A stretch of DNA of 64,000 nucleotides from Rheinheimera sediminis (GTDB taxonomy: Bacteria; Pseudomonadota; Gammaproteobacteria; Enterobacterales; Alteromonadaceae): NCBI RefSeq assembly GCF_004005375.1, contig NZ_RZUF01000005.1, forward strand, positions 62,001 to 126,000, in the 5' to 3' direction. The notes beneath the pieces were generated by a model that was not told the DNA's origin, ran no database searches, and saw nothing but the letters and a program-made list of their open reading frames with translations. This document shows, in pieces, positions 56,841 through 64,000 of the stretch; the first letter of the stretch is position 1, and each line of letters starts with the position of its first letter. The position numbers were made by a program, and so were the translations under genes.

Positions 56841-58946
56841 TCATGCTCTTGCCATAGTGGCAATCAACTCGGTTAAATCAATAACCCGATCTGCCGCCGC
56901 AATAGTCTCTTTGCGGTGCGCCACACTGATACGCGTCATGTTTTTTTGTTTCAGGTACTGATTTACACGTTGTTCGCTCACGCTATCAAGATGGCTGGTT
57001 GCTTCATCCAGGAATAAAATTTTGGGTTGGGTATAAAATGCACGAGCCAACAGGATGCGCTGTTTTTGCCCGCCAGATAGCGCACTTCCCAGATCCCCTA
57101 CCTGAGTATGCAAGCCCATGGGCATAGCCTGTATTTCATCCCAGATAGCAGCACCTTTAAGAGCTTCTTTGACTAATTCAAGATGGGGGGAAGGTTCAAA
57201 AAAAGTGATGTTTTCCAGTAAAGAACCGTTGAGCAACTGGTCATTTTGCATCACTGTTGCACAACATTGGCGAAATTGGCGGAACCCTAATGATTTAACA
57301 GGCATGCCATCCAGCAACAAGTCGCCTTGCTGTGGCGGTATTAAGCCAGTCATGATTTTTAACAGCGTCGATTTACCTAAACCTGAGCGCCCAATTATTG
57401 CAACGGACTCACCAGCCTCCACCCGAAAACTGAGCGCCTGATACAGCCAGGGGGTACTGTCGCTGTAACGAAAATGCAGATTTCGCACTTCCAGAGCACC
57501 AATTATCTGCTCTGATTTAAGCGCTACCCTGACTTGGTCCTGTTCCGGCACCTGCATAACGATATCGGACATACGACGCAGATAGGTACCCGCAATCCGA
57601 AAACGGAAGATGTTATCAACTAAAGACTGGGCGCTATCGGCAAATTGCTGGCGGTAGGCCAAATAAGCCAGAAACATGCCCAGGCTAAGCGCTCCTTCAA
57701 TAATAAAAGAGGCACTAATCATCACAATAATCAAATATTCAATTCGGCCAAGTGCGTTTTGGGTAACATCGCTGGCAATGGTTACTTTCTCTCGTTGGAT
57801 ACTGGAGTTTAGTGTATCGGCATAAAGGTTCATCCAACTTGATAAACGGTTATTCTCTTTCGCAAAACTTTTAATCGGCATAATGGCCCGAATAGTTTCA
57901 ATAAAATGACTATTTTCCTTGGCGTGTTTACTAAGCTGCTGCTCCAGGTGCTCATTTTCTTTGTTGGTCAGGAAAAATCTGATCAAATACAGTGCAACCA
58001 GAAAGCAAACCGAAACCAGTGCGAGAGTCTTGTTGTAGTAAAACATGATGGTTAGCGTTGTGATGCTCAATAGTCCATCGACTATAGCCGTAATAAAGCC
58101 TCTGCTAATCATACGCTGAACTTCATTAAATGCTTCGAATCTGGACTTGATATCCCCTACATGGCGACTTTCAAAAAAACTGAGCGGCAAATGCAAAAGA
58201 TGGCGTTGTATATTGGCTTTGACCTGAAAGCTCAGGTTCTTATCCAAATACATTATGGCGGCCGAACGAATAATCTGGGCCAATACAGACAGCATCAACA
58301 CCAATGAAAAACCGATAAAAACAGACCAGAGCATACTGGTTTGGCCTGAGTTAATCCCTTTATCTATAACAACCCGAATGTAATAGGGAGAGAGCAGTAA
58401 TAACCCCTGCAACAACAGCGCAATGACCAGAATTTTTCCGAGTGATGCCCATAGGCCATCCACTTTACCTATAAAGTGGCGCAGCGGTATACGAATCCGT
58501 TCATCTTTGCGGGCAAAATCACTCGATGGGACCAGTTCAATGACTATACCAGTGAAAGATTCAGAGACCTGATTCCAATCCAGATTTAAGCGTCCTTTTG
58601 CCGGATCATGAATAGTGATCCCTTTGCTGTTCACTTTCGCAAGCGTGACGAAGTGATTAAAGTTCCAGTGTAGAATTGCCGGCTTTTTGACTTTTGCCAG
58701 TTGCCCGAGATCAAGTTTCAGTACTCGTGCAGACAGGCCTAATTCATCGGCAATATTGACGATTTGTTTTACCGTAACCCCGTGTAAACCAGCGGGGTAT
58801 TTCTGCCGCATAGCAAGCATATTGGTTTTAAATCCATGGTAGCAAGCCACCATGGCAATACAGGTAATGCCACACTCAGCCACTTCACTTTGCAGATAAA
58901 CTGGTAGTTGCTGGCTTCTGAATTGAATATAATCAGCAATAAGCAT
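56841..58946 (-). CDS. Peptidase (C39)-containing ABC exporter for double-glycine peptides
   Basis: 701 aa, the full bacteriocin-exporter length. The N-terminal C39 protease has catalytic Cys25 (VAECGITCIAMVACYHG), His98 (NFNHFVTLAKV) and Asp114 (HDPAKG), all present, so it should cut leaders after Gly-Gly. The TM domain is ~160-450. The ATPase has Walker A IIGRSGLGKSTLLK (~515), LSGGQKQRILLARAF (~625), Walker B ILFLDEATSHLD (~645). It resembles CvaB/LagD-type exporters. A double-Gly peptide gene (59774-59935) lies two genes upstream, and the adaptor ends 2 bases before its start. Confidence 0.95.
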   Translation of the reverse strand: MLIADYIQFRSQQLPVYLQSEVAECGITCIAMVACYHGFKTNMLAMRQKYPAGLHGVTVKQIVNIADELGLSARVLKLDLGQLAKVKKPAILHWNFNHFVTLAKVNSKGITIHDPAKGRLNLDWNQVSESFTGIVIELVPSSDFARKDERIRIPLRHFIGKVDGLWASLGKILVIALLLQGLLLLSPYYIRVVIDKGINSGQTSMLWSVFIGFSLVLMLSVLAQIIRSAAIMYLDKNLSFQVKANIQRHLLHLPLSFFESRHVGDIKSRFEAFNEVQRMISRGFITAIVDGLLSITTLTIMFYYNKTLALVSVCFLVALYLIRFFLTNKENEHLEQQLSKHAKENSHFIETIRAIMPIKSFAKENNRLSSWMNLYADTLNSSIQREKVTIASDVTQNALGRIEYLIIVMISASFIIEGALSLGMFLAYLAYRQQFADSAQSLVDNIFRFRIAGTYLRRMSDIVMQVPEQDQVRVALKSEQIIGALEVRNLHFRYSDSTPWLYQALSFRVEAGESVAIIGRSGLGKSTLLKIMTGLIPPQQGDLLLDGMPVKSLGFRQFRQCCATVMQNDQLLNGSLLENITFFEPSPHLELVKEALKGAAIWDEIQAMPMGLHTQVGDLGSALSGGQKQRILLARAFYTQPKILFLDEATSHLDSVSEQRVNQYLKQKNMTRISVAHRKETIAAADRVIDLTELIATMARA

Positions 58947-58948
58947 AA

Positions 58949-59653
58949 CTAGCCCTCCTTGATCAGTGCAAAGAAGTTATTACGCTTCACATTGAGCTCA
59001 AGCCGAACGTCTGCGGATGGATGAAGCACGCCAGGCTCATAAGGCAGCTGAAGCTGTATCCCCACATTAATTCTGCCTTGCTGAAAAGGTCCAATCACAG
59101 AGTGAACTTTTCCCCTGGCCCACAGTGACCCGGCGCGCAGATTTACGACTTGCCCAGGTTGTATCTGATCAGGCTTAGTTCCTGTTAACGAGAAAAAAAA
59201 CAAATGGTCTTCATTAATTCGCAATACTTTGGCAATGGTTTGAAAAGCCAGAGCAGTAGAGCCTGAGTTCACCATCGCAAAGTAGGTTCCAGACTCACTG
59301 CTTTTCAACAAATCAACTTGCTCAAGCTGACTTTTAGAATCGAAAGATCGCACTTGTACTATCACTTGCTCACGATTTATTCGACTGCCATCCATATTCA
59401 GATGACGTTCCACAACCACAGGTACAGGAGAAACAATAGGAAAATAGTTTGATTCATGAGCTGCCAGGTTTAATTGTTCGCGACTGACAAAGGGATACAC
59501 CAAAGCGAAAAAAATAAGCAGACCAAAAGCAATGAACATAATGACTATTGCTTTATCCAACAGATGTGACTGCTGAATAACAGATTTACCAAACTCTTGA
59601 GTTTGGTACTGATGCCGCAAAGCCTCTTTCCGAAATAGTTTGAGATAAGACAT
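58949..59653 (-). CDS. Short HlyD-type adaptor lacking the coiled-coil hairpin
   Basis: 234 aa from the ATG at 59653; AGAAGG lies 6 bases before it, and the in-frame ATG at 59656 is too close. Basic N-terminus (YLKLFRKEALRHQYQTQE), one membrane helix (AIVIMFIAFGLLIFFALVYP), then periplasmic beta domains: FPIVSPVPVVVER, ESGTYFAMVNSGSTALAFQT in the place of the lipoyl motif, QIQPGQVVNLRAGSL, barrel ending LELNVKRNNFF. CvaA-type partners of C39 exporters are usually ~400 aa with a long alpha-hairpin; that hairpin is missing here. It is next to the C39 exporter, so it is its likely adaptor. Confidence 0.8.
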   Translation of the reverse strand: MSYLKLFRKEALRHQYQTQEFGKSVIQQSHLLDKAIVIMFIAFGLLIFFALVYPFVSREQLNLAAHESNYFPIVSPVPVVVERHLNMDGSRINREQVIVQVRSFDSKSQLEQVDLLKSSESGTYFAMVNSGSTALAFQTIAKVLRINEDHLFFFSLTGTKPDQIQPGQVVNLRAGSLWARGKVHSVIGPFQQGRINVGIQLQLPYEPGVLHPSADVRLELNVKRNNFFALIKEG

Positions 59654-59796
59654 CATAAGCCTTCTAATGCATGCAATACCGCCACATTTGGACCAATCAT
59701 TGGCGCCATCAGCCATTCGGTGACCCCATCAGACATTGCAACTATCTGAGTACCCAAAGCATTTATGTTGTGACTAAAATTTCGCAGATTCATCAT
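59653..59796 (-). CDS. Overlapping 47-aa ORF, candidate second peptide
   Basis: Found by hand. ATG-ATG at 59796/59793 lies inside the end of the double-Gly peptide gene in another frame, and the stop TGA overlaps the adaptor start (ATGA). This gives a chain of overlaps. The product is MMNLRNFSHNINALG... with a hydrophobic, Met-rich second half containing TEWLMAPMIGPNVAVLHALEGL split by Pro-Met-Ile-Gly. No clear ribosome site, so it would depend on translational coupling. It may be a partner peptide, an immunity-type peptide or just an open frame. Confidence 0.35.
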   Translation of the reverse strand: MMNLRNFSHNINALGTQIVAMSDGVTEWLMAPMIGPNVAVLHALEGL

Positions 59797-59935
59797 TCAG
59801 TTCAATGTAAACATCTTCCGGATTCAGCAAACCACCCACAATCTTATCCAGTTCATCCAAAGCAGTGACTTCAATAAAGCCTTCTGCTGTGATGGTTGCG
59901 GCTAGTGGTTCTTCCAAAGCTATATGATTTTTCAT
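59774..59935 (-). CDS. Double-glycine-leader peptide precursor
   Basis: 53 aa from the ATG at 59935, with a strong ribosome site (GAGGTG, 5 bases away). The leader ends ALDELDKIVGG; relative to the cut it has E-8, L-7, I-4, G-2, G-1, the consensus read by C39 peptidases (ELxxIxGG). The predicted released peptide is the 18-mer LLNPEDVYIELNDESAKF, acidic (five D/E, one K) and without Cys. It could be a bacteriocin/microcin, a signal peptide or a substrate for modification; no modification enzyme is in the operon. The N-terminal leader part (HIALEEPLAATITAEGFIEV) is longer than in most class II bacteriocins. Confidence 0.7.
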   Translation of the reverse strand: MKNHIALEEPLAATITAEGFIEVTALDELDKIVGGLLNPEDVYIELNDESAKF

Positions 59936-60043
59936 GCTGCACCTCATAGACAAATTTGCCAGCCAGACTATGGATGCTAACCACTGGATATCACCATCAC
60001 TGTGCTGTGTTTTTTTTATCACCAAAAAATAACCATAAAAAAA

Positions 60044-60676
60044 CTAAATATTATTCATGTAGTTATGAATGAGTTGTTGCCTGTTTGCGCTACCTGTTTT
60101 TTGCATACTGTTAGTCAGATGAAAATTCACAGTCCGCTCTGTAATACTGAGAATCCGGCTGATTTCCCAAGAGGTTTTTCCATGAGCAGCCCAGTGAACA
60201 CATTCAATCTCACGAGGAGTCAGACGCACCTCGACGTCAGGTTCTGTTTCATTTAACCGTCGATAAGTGTCGTAAACGTAAGTACCTACAATTTGCCAAA
60301 ACCAACCTAGCTTCTCGGCAAACTTTGGCTCTACGTCTTGATTGGTAAACCCCAGAATCAGGCATGCATGATCTGGACGGGAAGTGACAATAGGGATCAG
60401 CAGACTGGCTTGTGGTAAAGCTACTTTGGTCAATTTCTCTGAACCAGACCAGCATGGTTTATAGCAATGCAGACATAGCTGTTTAAGTGCTGCGAAGGTA
60501 AGCTTTTGCTTGACTCCATCTGGCACTGAACCTATATAGGAGGTACTGTCTCGATGAACAATAAAGCAGCACCAGTCTATATGAGGCAGTTCTGAGAATT
60601 GAATCAAATAACGTTCTAACTGAATCAATGTTTCTACCTGATCCAGTTCAGCCAAAGTTTGCTCAAAGAAACTCAT
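60044..60676 (-). CDS. LuxR-type transcriptional regulator
   Basis: 210 aa from the ATG at 60676 with AGGGAGG just upstream (a TTG at 60697 is less likely). The C-terminal LuxR HTH is complete: LTPREIECVHWAAHGKTSWE, ISRILSITERTVNFHLTNSM, QKTGSANRQQ, closest to the SdiA/QscR group. The N-terminal ~140 residues occupy the place of an autoinducer domain (WCCFIVHRDSTSYIGSVPDG ... LLIPIVTSRPDHACLILGF) but I cannot match the usual Trp/Tyr/Asp acyl-homoserine-lactone residues. No luxI is in the window. It precedes the precursor gene by 108 bases, so it likely controls the export operon. Confidence 0.88.
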   Translation of the reverse strand: MSFFEQTLAELDQVETLIQLERYLIQFSELPHIDWCCFIVHRDSTSYIGSVPDGVKQKLTFAALKQLCLHCYKPCWSGSEKLTKVALPQASLLIPIVTSRPDHACLILGFTNQDVEPKFAEKLGWFWQIVGTYVYDTYRRLNETEPDVEVRLTPREIECVHWAAHGKTSWEISRILSITERTVNFHLTNSMQKTGSANRQQLIHNYMNNI

Positions 60677-60693
60677 AGTGCCTCCCTGAACCT

Positions 60694-60822
60694 TCAATCA
60701 ATATCGCAGCTACTGGTCAATTTACACCAGGACAATGGTGGAACAGTTTCACTCTCAGAATTACTCTCAGCCATCAATGCTGAAGGAAATATGAGTACAA
60801 ACGCAATAACAATGACTTTCAT
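60694..60822 (-). CDS. 42-aa Sec-secreted peptide with two cysteines
   Basis: Found by hand. The ATG at 60822 has a strong ribosome site (AAGGGGA, 6 bases away). Signal peptide MKVIVIAFVLIFPSALMA, predicted cut after LMA, then a 24-residue mature peptide: ESNSESETVPPLSW, then CKLTSSCDID. The two Cys, five apart, could form a small disulfide ring. It lies 17 bases before the LuxR-type gene and 99 bases after the winged-helix regulator, all on the same strand. It has no Gly-Gly leader, so it would use Sec rather than the C39 exporter. A plausible signal or effector peptide; function unknown. Confidence 0.6.
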   Translation of the reverse strand: MKVIVIAFVLIFPSALMAESNSESETVPPLSWCKLTSSCDID

Positions 60823-60921
60823 GAAATTCCCCTTTATTAGTAGTGAAGTCAGGGAAATTTTGAATGAGAAACAGCGCGGGGGAAATAACGAGAATCTAAT
60901 TTTACTGTGGTTAATTTATCA

Positions 60922-63063
60922 CTACTTTATAAGGTAAACAGATAAATCAATGCCACTGAGGCTTGTCATGCGTGTCCCTCGGCTGCTGTAAAGCACAAGA
61001 CTCCCATTTTGATTAATCGCAAAACGAGGCCGCATTTTTTCGTAAGGAAAACTGGTTTGCCGAAACTCGCCACTGACAAAATCCAACTGGTTTAACCATG
61101 TTGATACAAAATCAAAATCGCTCCAAATCAAGGTCTGGTTTTTGACGTACCAGCGGCTAATAAATTCGGTGTTAATGCTATATCCGAGAGCACGAACCTG
61201 CCGCAACCCGGTGTCTAACTGATGTAACGCACCGTTTTCAGTCACAGCAATAAAGCCATTGCTGTATTCTCTGGCAGACCTGTAGCCTAACGCGAGTCTT
61301 TTGCTACGCTGACTAACACGGTCAAATTGGTGCAATTCCCAATCTCCGACGATCAATTGGCCAAAATAGACTCTTTGACCATCCGATGAAAACGCAGCCT
61401 GGCTATCCAGAAGACTTTTCGATGAAGATACTATCTCCACAGAACTTTTGGATACATTCACCACCAGAAGTTGCTCTCCCACATGTAATAACAAGACCCC
61501 CTGTTCAGGATGAATATCCAGTAACTCGAGCTTCTTATGGGTGCTAAAAAGAGTTTCTTTATTACCACTGCTTTGATCATACTTCACCAGCATACGTTTA
61601 TTCTGATCACTGACAACGGCATAATATATATGGTCATGTTCGGAATAGCTCATCATGAGCGTTCCACTGGCAGCGTTAACAATCCGTCCTTCGGACAATT
61701 CAGGGGTAAGAATCAGCTCACGAAAAACTGGCTCAACAGCATCTGAATTACGCAATAAATACAATCTGTTATCTGTATTAGCAATTGAGAAATCCGTAAT
61801 CTGATCTTCAGCCTGCTCCAACAAAATCTGCTCGCTGCCCGACGATAAGCTAACGACACTAAGTTGCTGTTCATCCAGTTTCATCAACGAATTACCGTTC
61901 AGCCATTCCAATCGACCAACACGGGCTTGTGTGGCTTTTGAATACACTGTACGCTGCGAGCTTACCTCTTGAATTTCCAACCAATATTCCTGACCACTAC
62001 GCAAAATAGCACTTGCCAGCCACTGACCATCCAGGGAATGTACTGAATGATAAATGTGATCCAGAGCGCTGCTGCGAGCTTGCACTCGTTCTAAAGTATT
62101 TGACTGACTTTGCCAGCGGTATAGCATGGCTGTTCCTTGCTCTGCTTCCATTGCATTAATAAACAACTCTCCTTGTTGTTGACCAGGGCTTACCCGGAAA
62201 ATCATGAAAAAATTGACAAGAGACTGTTCGCTGACAACGCGCTTATTCTCATCGAGCAGTAAAAGATAGACCGAAGAGTTACCCACCACTTCATCGACAA
62301 CAAAAAGTGAGTTGTCATTATTAAATTCCAGCATTGATGGTTGCTGTGCACTGGTAGACAAAAGGTGAATATCTTTGGTTTTGCGGTTTTTCAGATAAAT
62401 TTGCCAAGGTTCACTCTGGTTTAAACGACCAATAAAAGCCAGATATCGCCCATCCGGAGAGACTGTCAGCCCCTTTTTCTCGCCAGCTATGGTCGTAATC
62501 ACCTGACTGGGTAGATGCCAAAGCTCAGAAATATCAGATTCAGTTTTTCCTCTTGGAAAAAAGAACAGTAAGAGAATAACCAAGACACCAAAAACAACAA
62601 AGCCCGCTATAGTGAGGATTTTAGCGGGCTGAAAAGCAATTGGCTCAAACTGTTCCGGCCTTGCGGTATAACCACCCGACACTTCAGCCATACCCGCTAT
62701 CATTGTAGTTGCGATCAACTTCGGATGATCTGGGGTGACAAGGTCCGTATCTTCACTGATATAGCAAATCAACTTATAGCCACGTTTTGATAGCGATTTA
62801 ATGTATTTGGGGTCAGCGACATTAGTATCGTCAAACAGGTTTCTGAGTTTTTTGATTGTTCCTCTGACAGCAGTATCACTGACTACACGACCAGACCAGA
62901 CATGTTGATGCAATTCCTGCAAGCTGATATAACGATCACGATGTAAATACAAGTAAGCAAGCAGCTCCAATACCTGAGGCTCGGCTTCTAACTCTTTTTC
63001 GCCAGAAAACAAAACTTTGCTACTGGTATCGAAAATAAACTCTCCAAGAATAACCTTAGACAT
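60922..63063 (-). CDS. Membrane-anchored winged-helix regulator with beta-propeller sensor
   Basis: 713 aa from the ATG at 63063 (a TTG at 63072 is less likely). CadC/OmpR-type DNA-binding domain ~1-108 (EAEPQVLELLAYLYLHRDRY, SDTAVRGTIKKLRNLFDD, YIKSLSKRGYKLICY), a membrane helix ~146-168 (ILTIAGFVVFGVLVILLLFF), and a periplasmic region with PD40-like blades (VSPDGRYLAFIGRLNQSEPW, FSSDGQRVYFGQLIVGDWEL). First gene of the apparent peptide/export operon. Its architecture parallels the regulator at 50199. Confidence 0.9.
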   Translation of the reverse strand: MSKVILGEFIFDTSSKVLFSGEKELEAEPQVLELLAYLYLHRDRYISLQELHQHVWSGRVVSDTAVRGTIKKLRNLFDDTNVADPKYIKSLSKRGYKLICYISEDTDLVTPDHPKLIATTMIAGMAEVSGGYTARPEQFEPIAFQPAKILTIAGFVVFGVLVILLLFFFPRGKTESDISELWHLPSQVITTIAGEKKGLTVSPDGRYLAFIGRLNQSEPWQIYLKNRKTKDIHLLSTSAQQPSMLEFNNDNSLFVVDEVVGNSSVYLLLLDENKRVVSEQSLVNFFMIFRVSPGQQQGELFINAMEAEQGTAMLYRWQSQSNTLERVQARSSALDHIYHSVHSLDGQWLASAILRSGQEYWLEIQEVSSQRTVYSKATQARVGRLEWLNGNSLMKLDEQQLSVVSLSSGSEQILLEQAEDQITDFSIANTDNRLYLLRNSDAVEPVFRELILTPELSEGRIVNAASGTLMMSYSEHDHIYYAVVSDQNKRMLVKYDQSSGNKETLFSTHKKLELLDIHPEQGVLLLHVGEQLLVVNVSKSSVEIVSSSKSLLDSQAAFSSDGQRVYFGQLIVGDWELHQFDRVSQRSKRLALGYRSAREYSNGFIAVTENGALHQLDTGLRQVRALGYSINTEFISRWYVKNQTLIWSDFDFVSTWLNQLDFVSGEFRQTSFPYEKMRPRFAINQNGSLVLYSSRGTRMTSLSGIDLSVYLIK

Positions 63064-63249
63064 ACACCCCAAATAGGCACAAAAAACCTAATGGCATTAT
63101 TGTCTGTAAAAACTTACAGGGCAAGAAAATTATCCGTAGCAGGTAAAATTGTAAAGATTTAGTTTATATGCAGAGTTTTACGTCGTATAAGACGATCTGC
63201 TGCATAGCTTAGGAAACGACGATGAAACAGAGTAAGGCAAAGGCTTTGC

Positions 63250-64000
63250 CTATTTTCTGGCTGAATGCTGATTAACCTGCGCACACTGCCGTAACCAATC
63301 CGATTGAGCAACAAGCATTTGTTGAATGGTTTCTTTATAACGGTAGGCATGTCGTTCATTATTCAATAATAACAACTTGGCAGGTACGTGATGGGCTTTT
63401 AATGCCTGAAACATCATTTCAGATTGTAATGGAGCTGTACCTGGGTTTTCATCAGCCAAACCGTGGATCAGTAATACAGGGGTTTTTATCTTGTCCGCAT
63501 GGAAAAATGGGGATAGTTGCTGATATAAATCAGGTACCTGCCACAAGGTTCGTTTTTCTCCCTGAAAACCCAAGGGGGTCAGCGATCTATTGTAAGCACC
63601 ACTTCGTGCTATTGCACAGCGAAAATCTGTGCGTTCTGTCAGCAAGCTTAAAACACTAAAAGCACCGTAAGAGTGTCCCATCAATACCAGCCGGGTAGTA
63701 TCAATACGGCCGGTCTGTTCCAGGGTTTTAATCAAAGACGACATGTTAAGTTGCTGCTGACTCATAAAAGTATCATTTGGTTCTTGACCGTTCTGGCGGA
63801 CTATAGGGATCTGACTGGCATCCACAACCGCATAGCCATCTAATAGTGCAATCTCAGGTCCTTGCGGATCAAGAAGCTTAAATCCAAGGTGTTGTGATGG
63901 TTTTACTTGTTGCTGATGACTATGATACTCGCGAGGGTAAAGCCAAATCACTGCGGGTAACAACTCATTACTCTGCCTTTTCGGCAGATACAGCTGGCTG
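63250..64000 (-). CDS. S9-family (prolyl-oligopeptidase-like) serine peptidase, C-terminal part
   Basis: The frame is open to the right edge (…LYLPKRQSNELLPAVIWLYP), so the 5' end is outside; 249 residues are seen. Alpha/beta-hydrolase catalytic triad: Ser in LVLMGHSYGAFSVLSLL, Asp in LLIHGLADENPGTAPLQ, His in NNERHAYRYK. Gly-His-Ser-Tyr-Gly-Ala and the ending pattern resemble the glutamyl-peptidase-like S9 group. By family it cleaves short peptides after Pro or acidic residues. A role in degrading the acidic peptide made nearby is only speculation. Confidence 0.9.
   Translation of the reverse strand, partial: SQLYLPKRQSNELLPAVIWLYPREYHSHQQQVKPSQHLGFKLLDPQGPEIALLDGYAVVDASQIPIVRQNGQEPNDTFMSQQQLNMSSLIKTLEQTGRIDTTRLVLMGHSYGAFSVLSLLTERTDFRCAIARSGAYNRSLTPLGFQGEKRTLWQVPDLYQQLSPFFHADKIKTPVLLIHGLADENPGTAPLQSEMMFQALKAHHVPAKLLLLNNERHAYRYKETIQQMLVAQSDWLRQCAQVNQHSARK

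Noticed and set aside
60659-60937. 92-codon plus frame opposite the LuxR and secreted-peptide genes
   Set aside because: Antisense to the better-supported 42-aa gene and to the LuxR start; no ribosome site.
63159-63359. 66-codon minus frame
   Set aside because: Overlaps the end of the S9 peptidase in another frame with no start signal.

Overview
The window looks like a chromosomal segment of an aerobic marine or freshwater gammaproteobacterium of the Alteromonadales/Chromatiaceae kind; Rheinheimera is my best guess. This rests on moderate GC, many TonB-dependent receptors (TBDRs), SapC/tryptophan-halogenase genes beside a carbohydrate locus, Fur-box style, and glmU/deoR/glmS in one neighbourhood. 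It is inferred from gene content only. I see no rRNA, tRNA, IS element, prophage or CRISPR array.

Layout. (1) 1-17.6 kb is a sugar-utilisation locus. It holds the end of a TBDR, a PHP-type lipoprotein, a LacI regulator, a GPH-family symporter, a GH1 beta-glucosidase, a block of DUF6445 + tryptophan halogenase + JmjC-like cupin + SapC, and a 988-aa TBDR. Divergent to these are a lipoprotein GH3 glucosidase and a FucP-type sugar transporter. LacI-type operators (TGTAAGCGCTTACA and variants) lie in the TBDR/GH3 divergent region and before GH1. (2) 17.6-25 kb is an mdtABC-type two-permease RND efflux operon. (3) 25.6-33.3 kb is a phosphorelay (lone receiver, giant CHASE/PAS hybrid kinase, separate HPt) divergent from a REC-PAS-GGDEF-EAL protein. 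(4) 33.3-35.5 kb has a PadR/HAAS pair and a split YeeE/YedE sulfur transporter. (5) 35.7-48.3 kb has glmS-deoR and glmU, separated by a ZIP metal transporter with a Zur-like box and a Fur-boxed set: TBDR, degenerate ApbE-DUF2271 fusion, eight-loop EF-hand protein and DUF4198 protein. (6) 48.4-50 kb has small secreted or membrane proteins and a TraB/GumN protein.

(7) 50.2-63.1 kb is the most unusual region. A run of genes on the minus strand encodes a membrane-anchored winged-helix/beta-propeller regulator, a 42-aa Sec-secreted Cys-containing peptide, a LuxR-type regulator, a 53-aa peptide with a double-glycine leader, a 47-aa overlapping ORF, a hairpin-less HlyD-type adaptor, a C39-peptidase ABC exporter with its catalytic residues, and a MacAB-like adaptor, ATPase and permease. 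A second membrane-anchored winged-helix regulator lies on the other side. I read this as a candidate undescribed peptide maturation/export and possibly signalling system. (8) The window ends in a truncated S9-family peptidase gene.

The small genes at 59653-59796 and 60694-60822 were found by translating the minus strand by hand; they are the least certain parts of the central finding.
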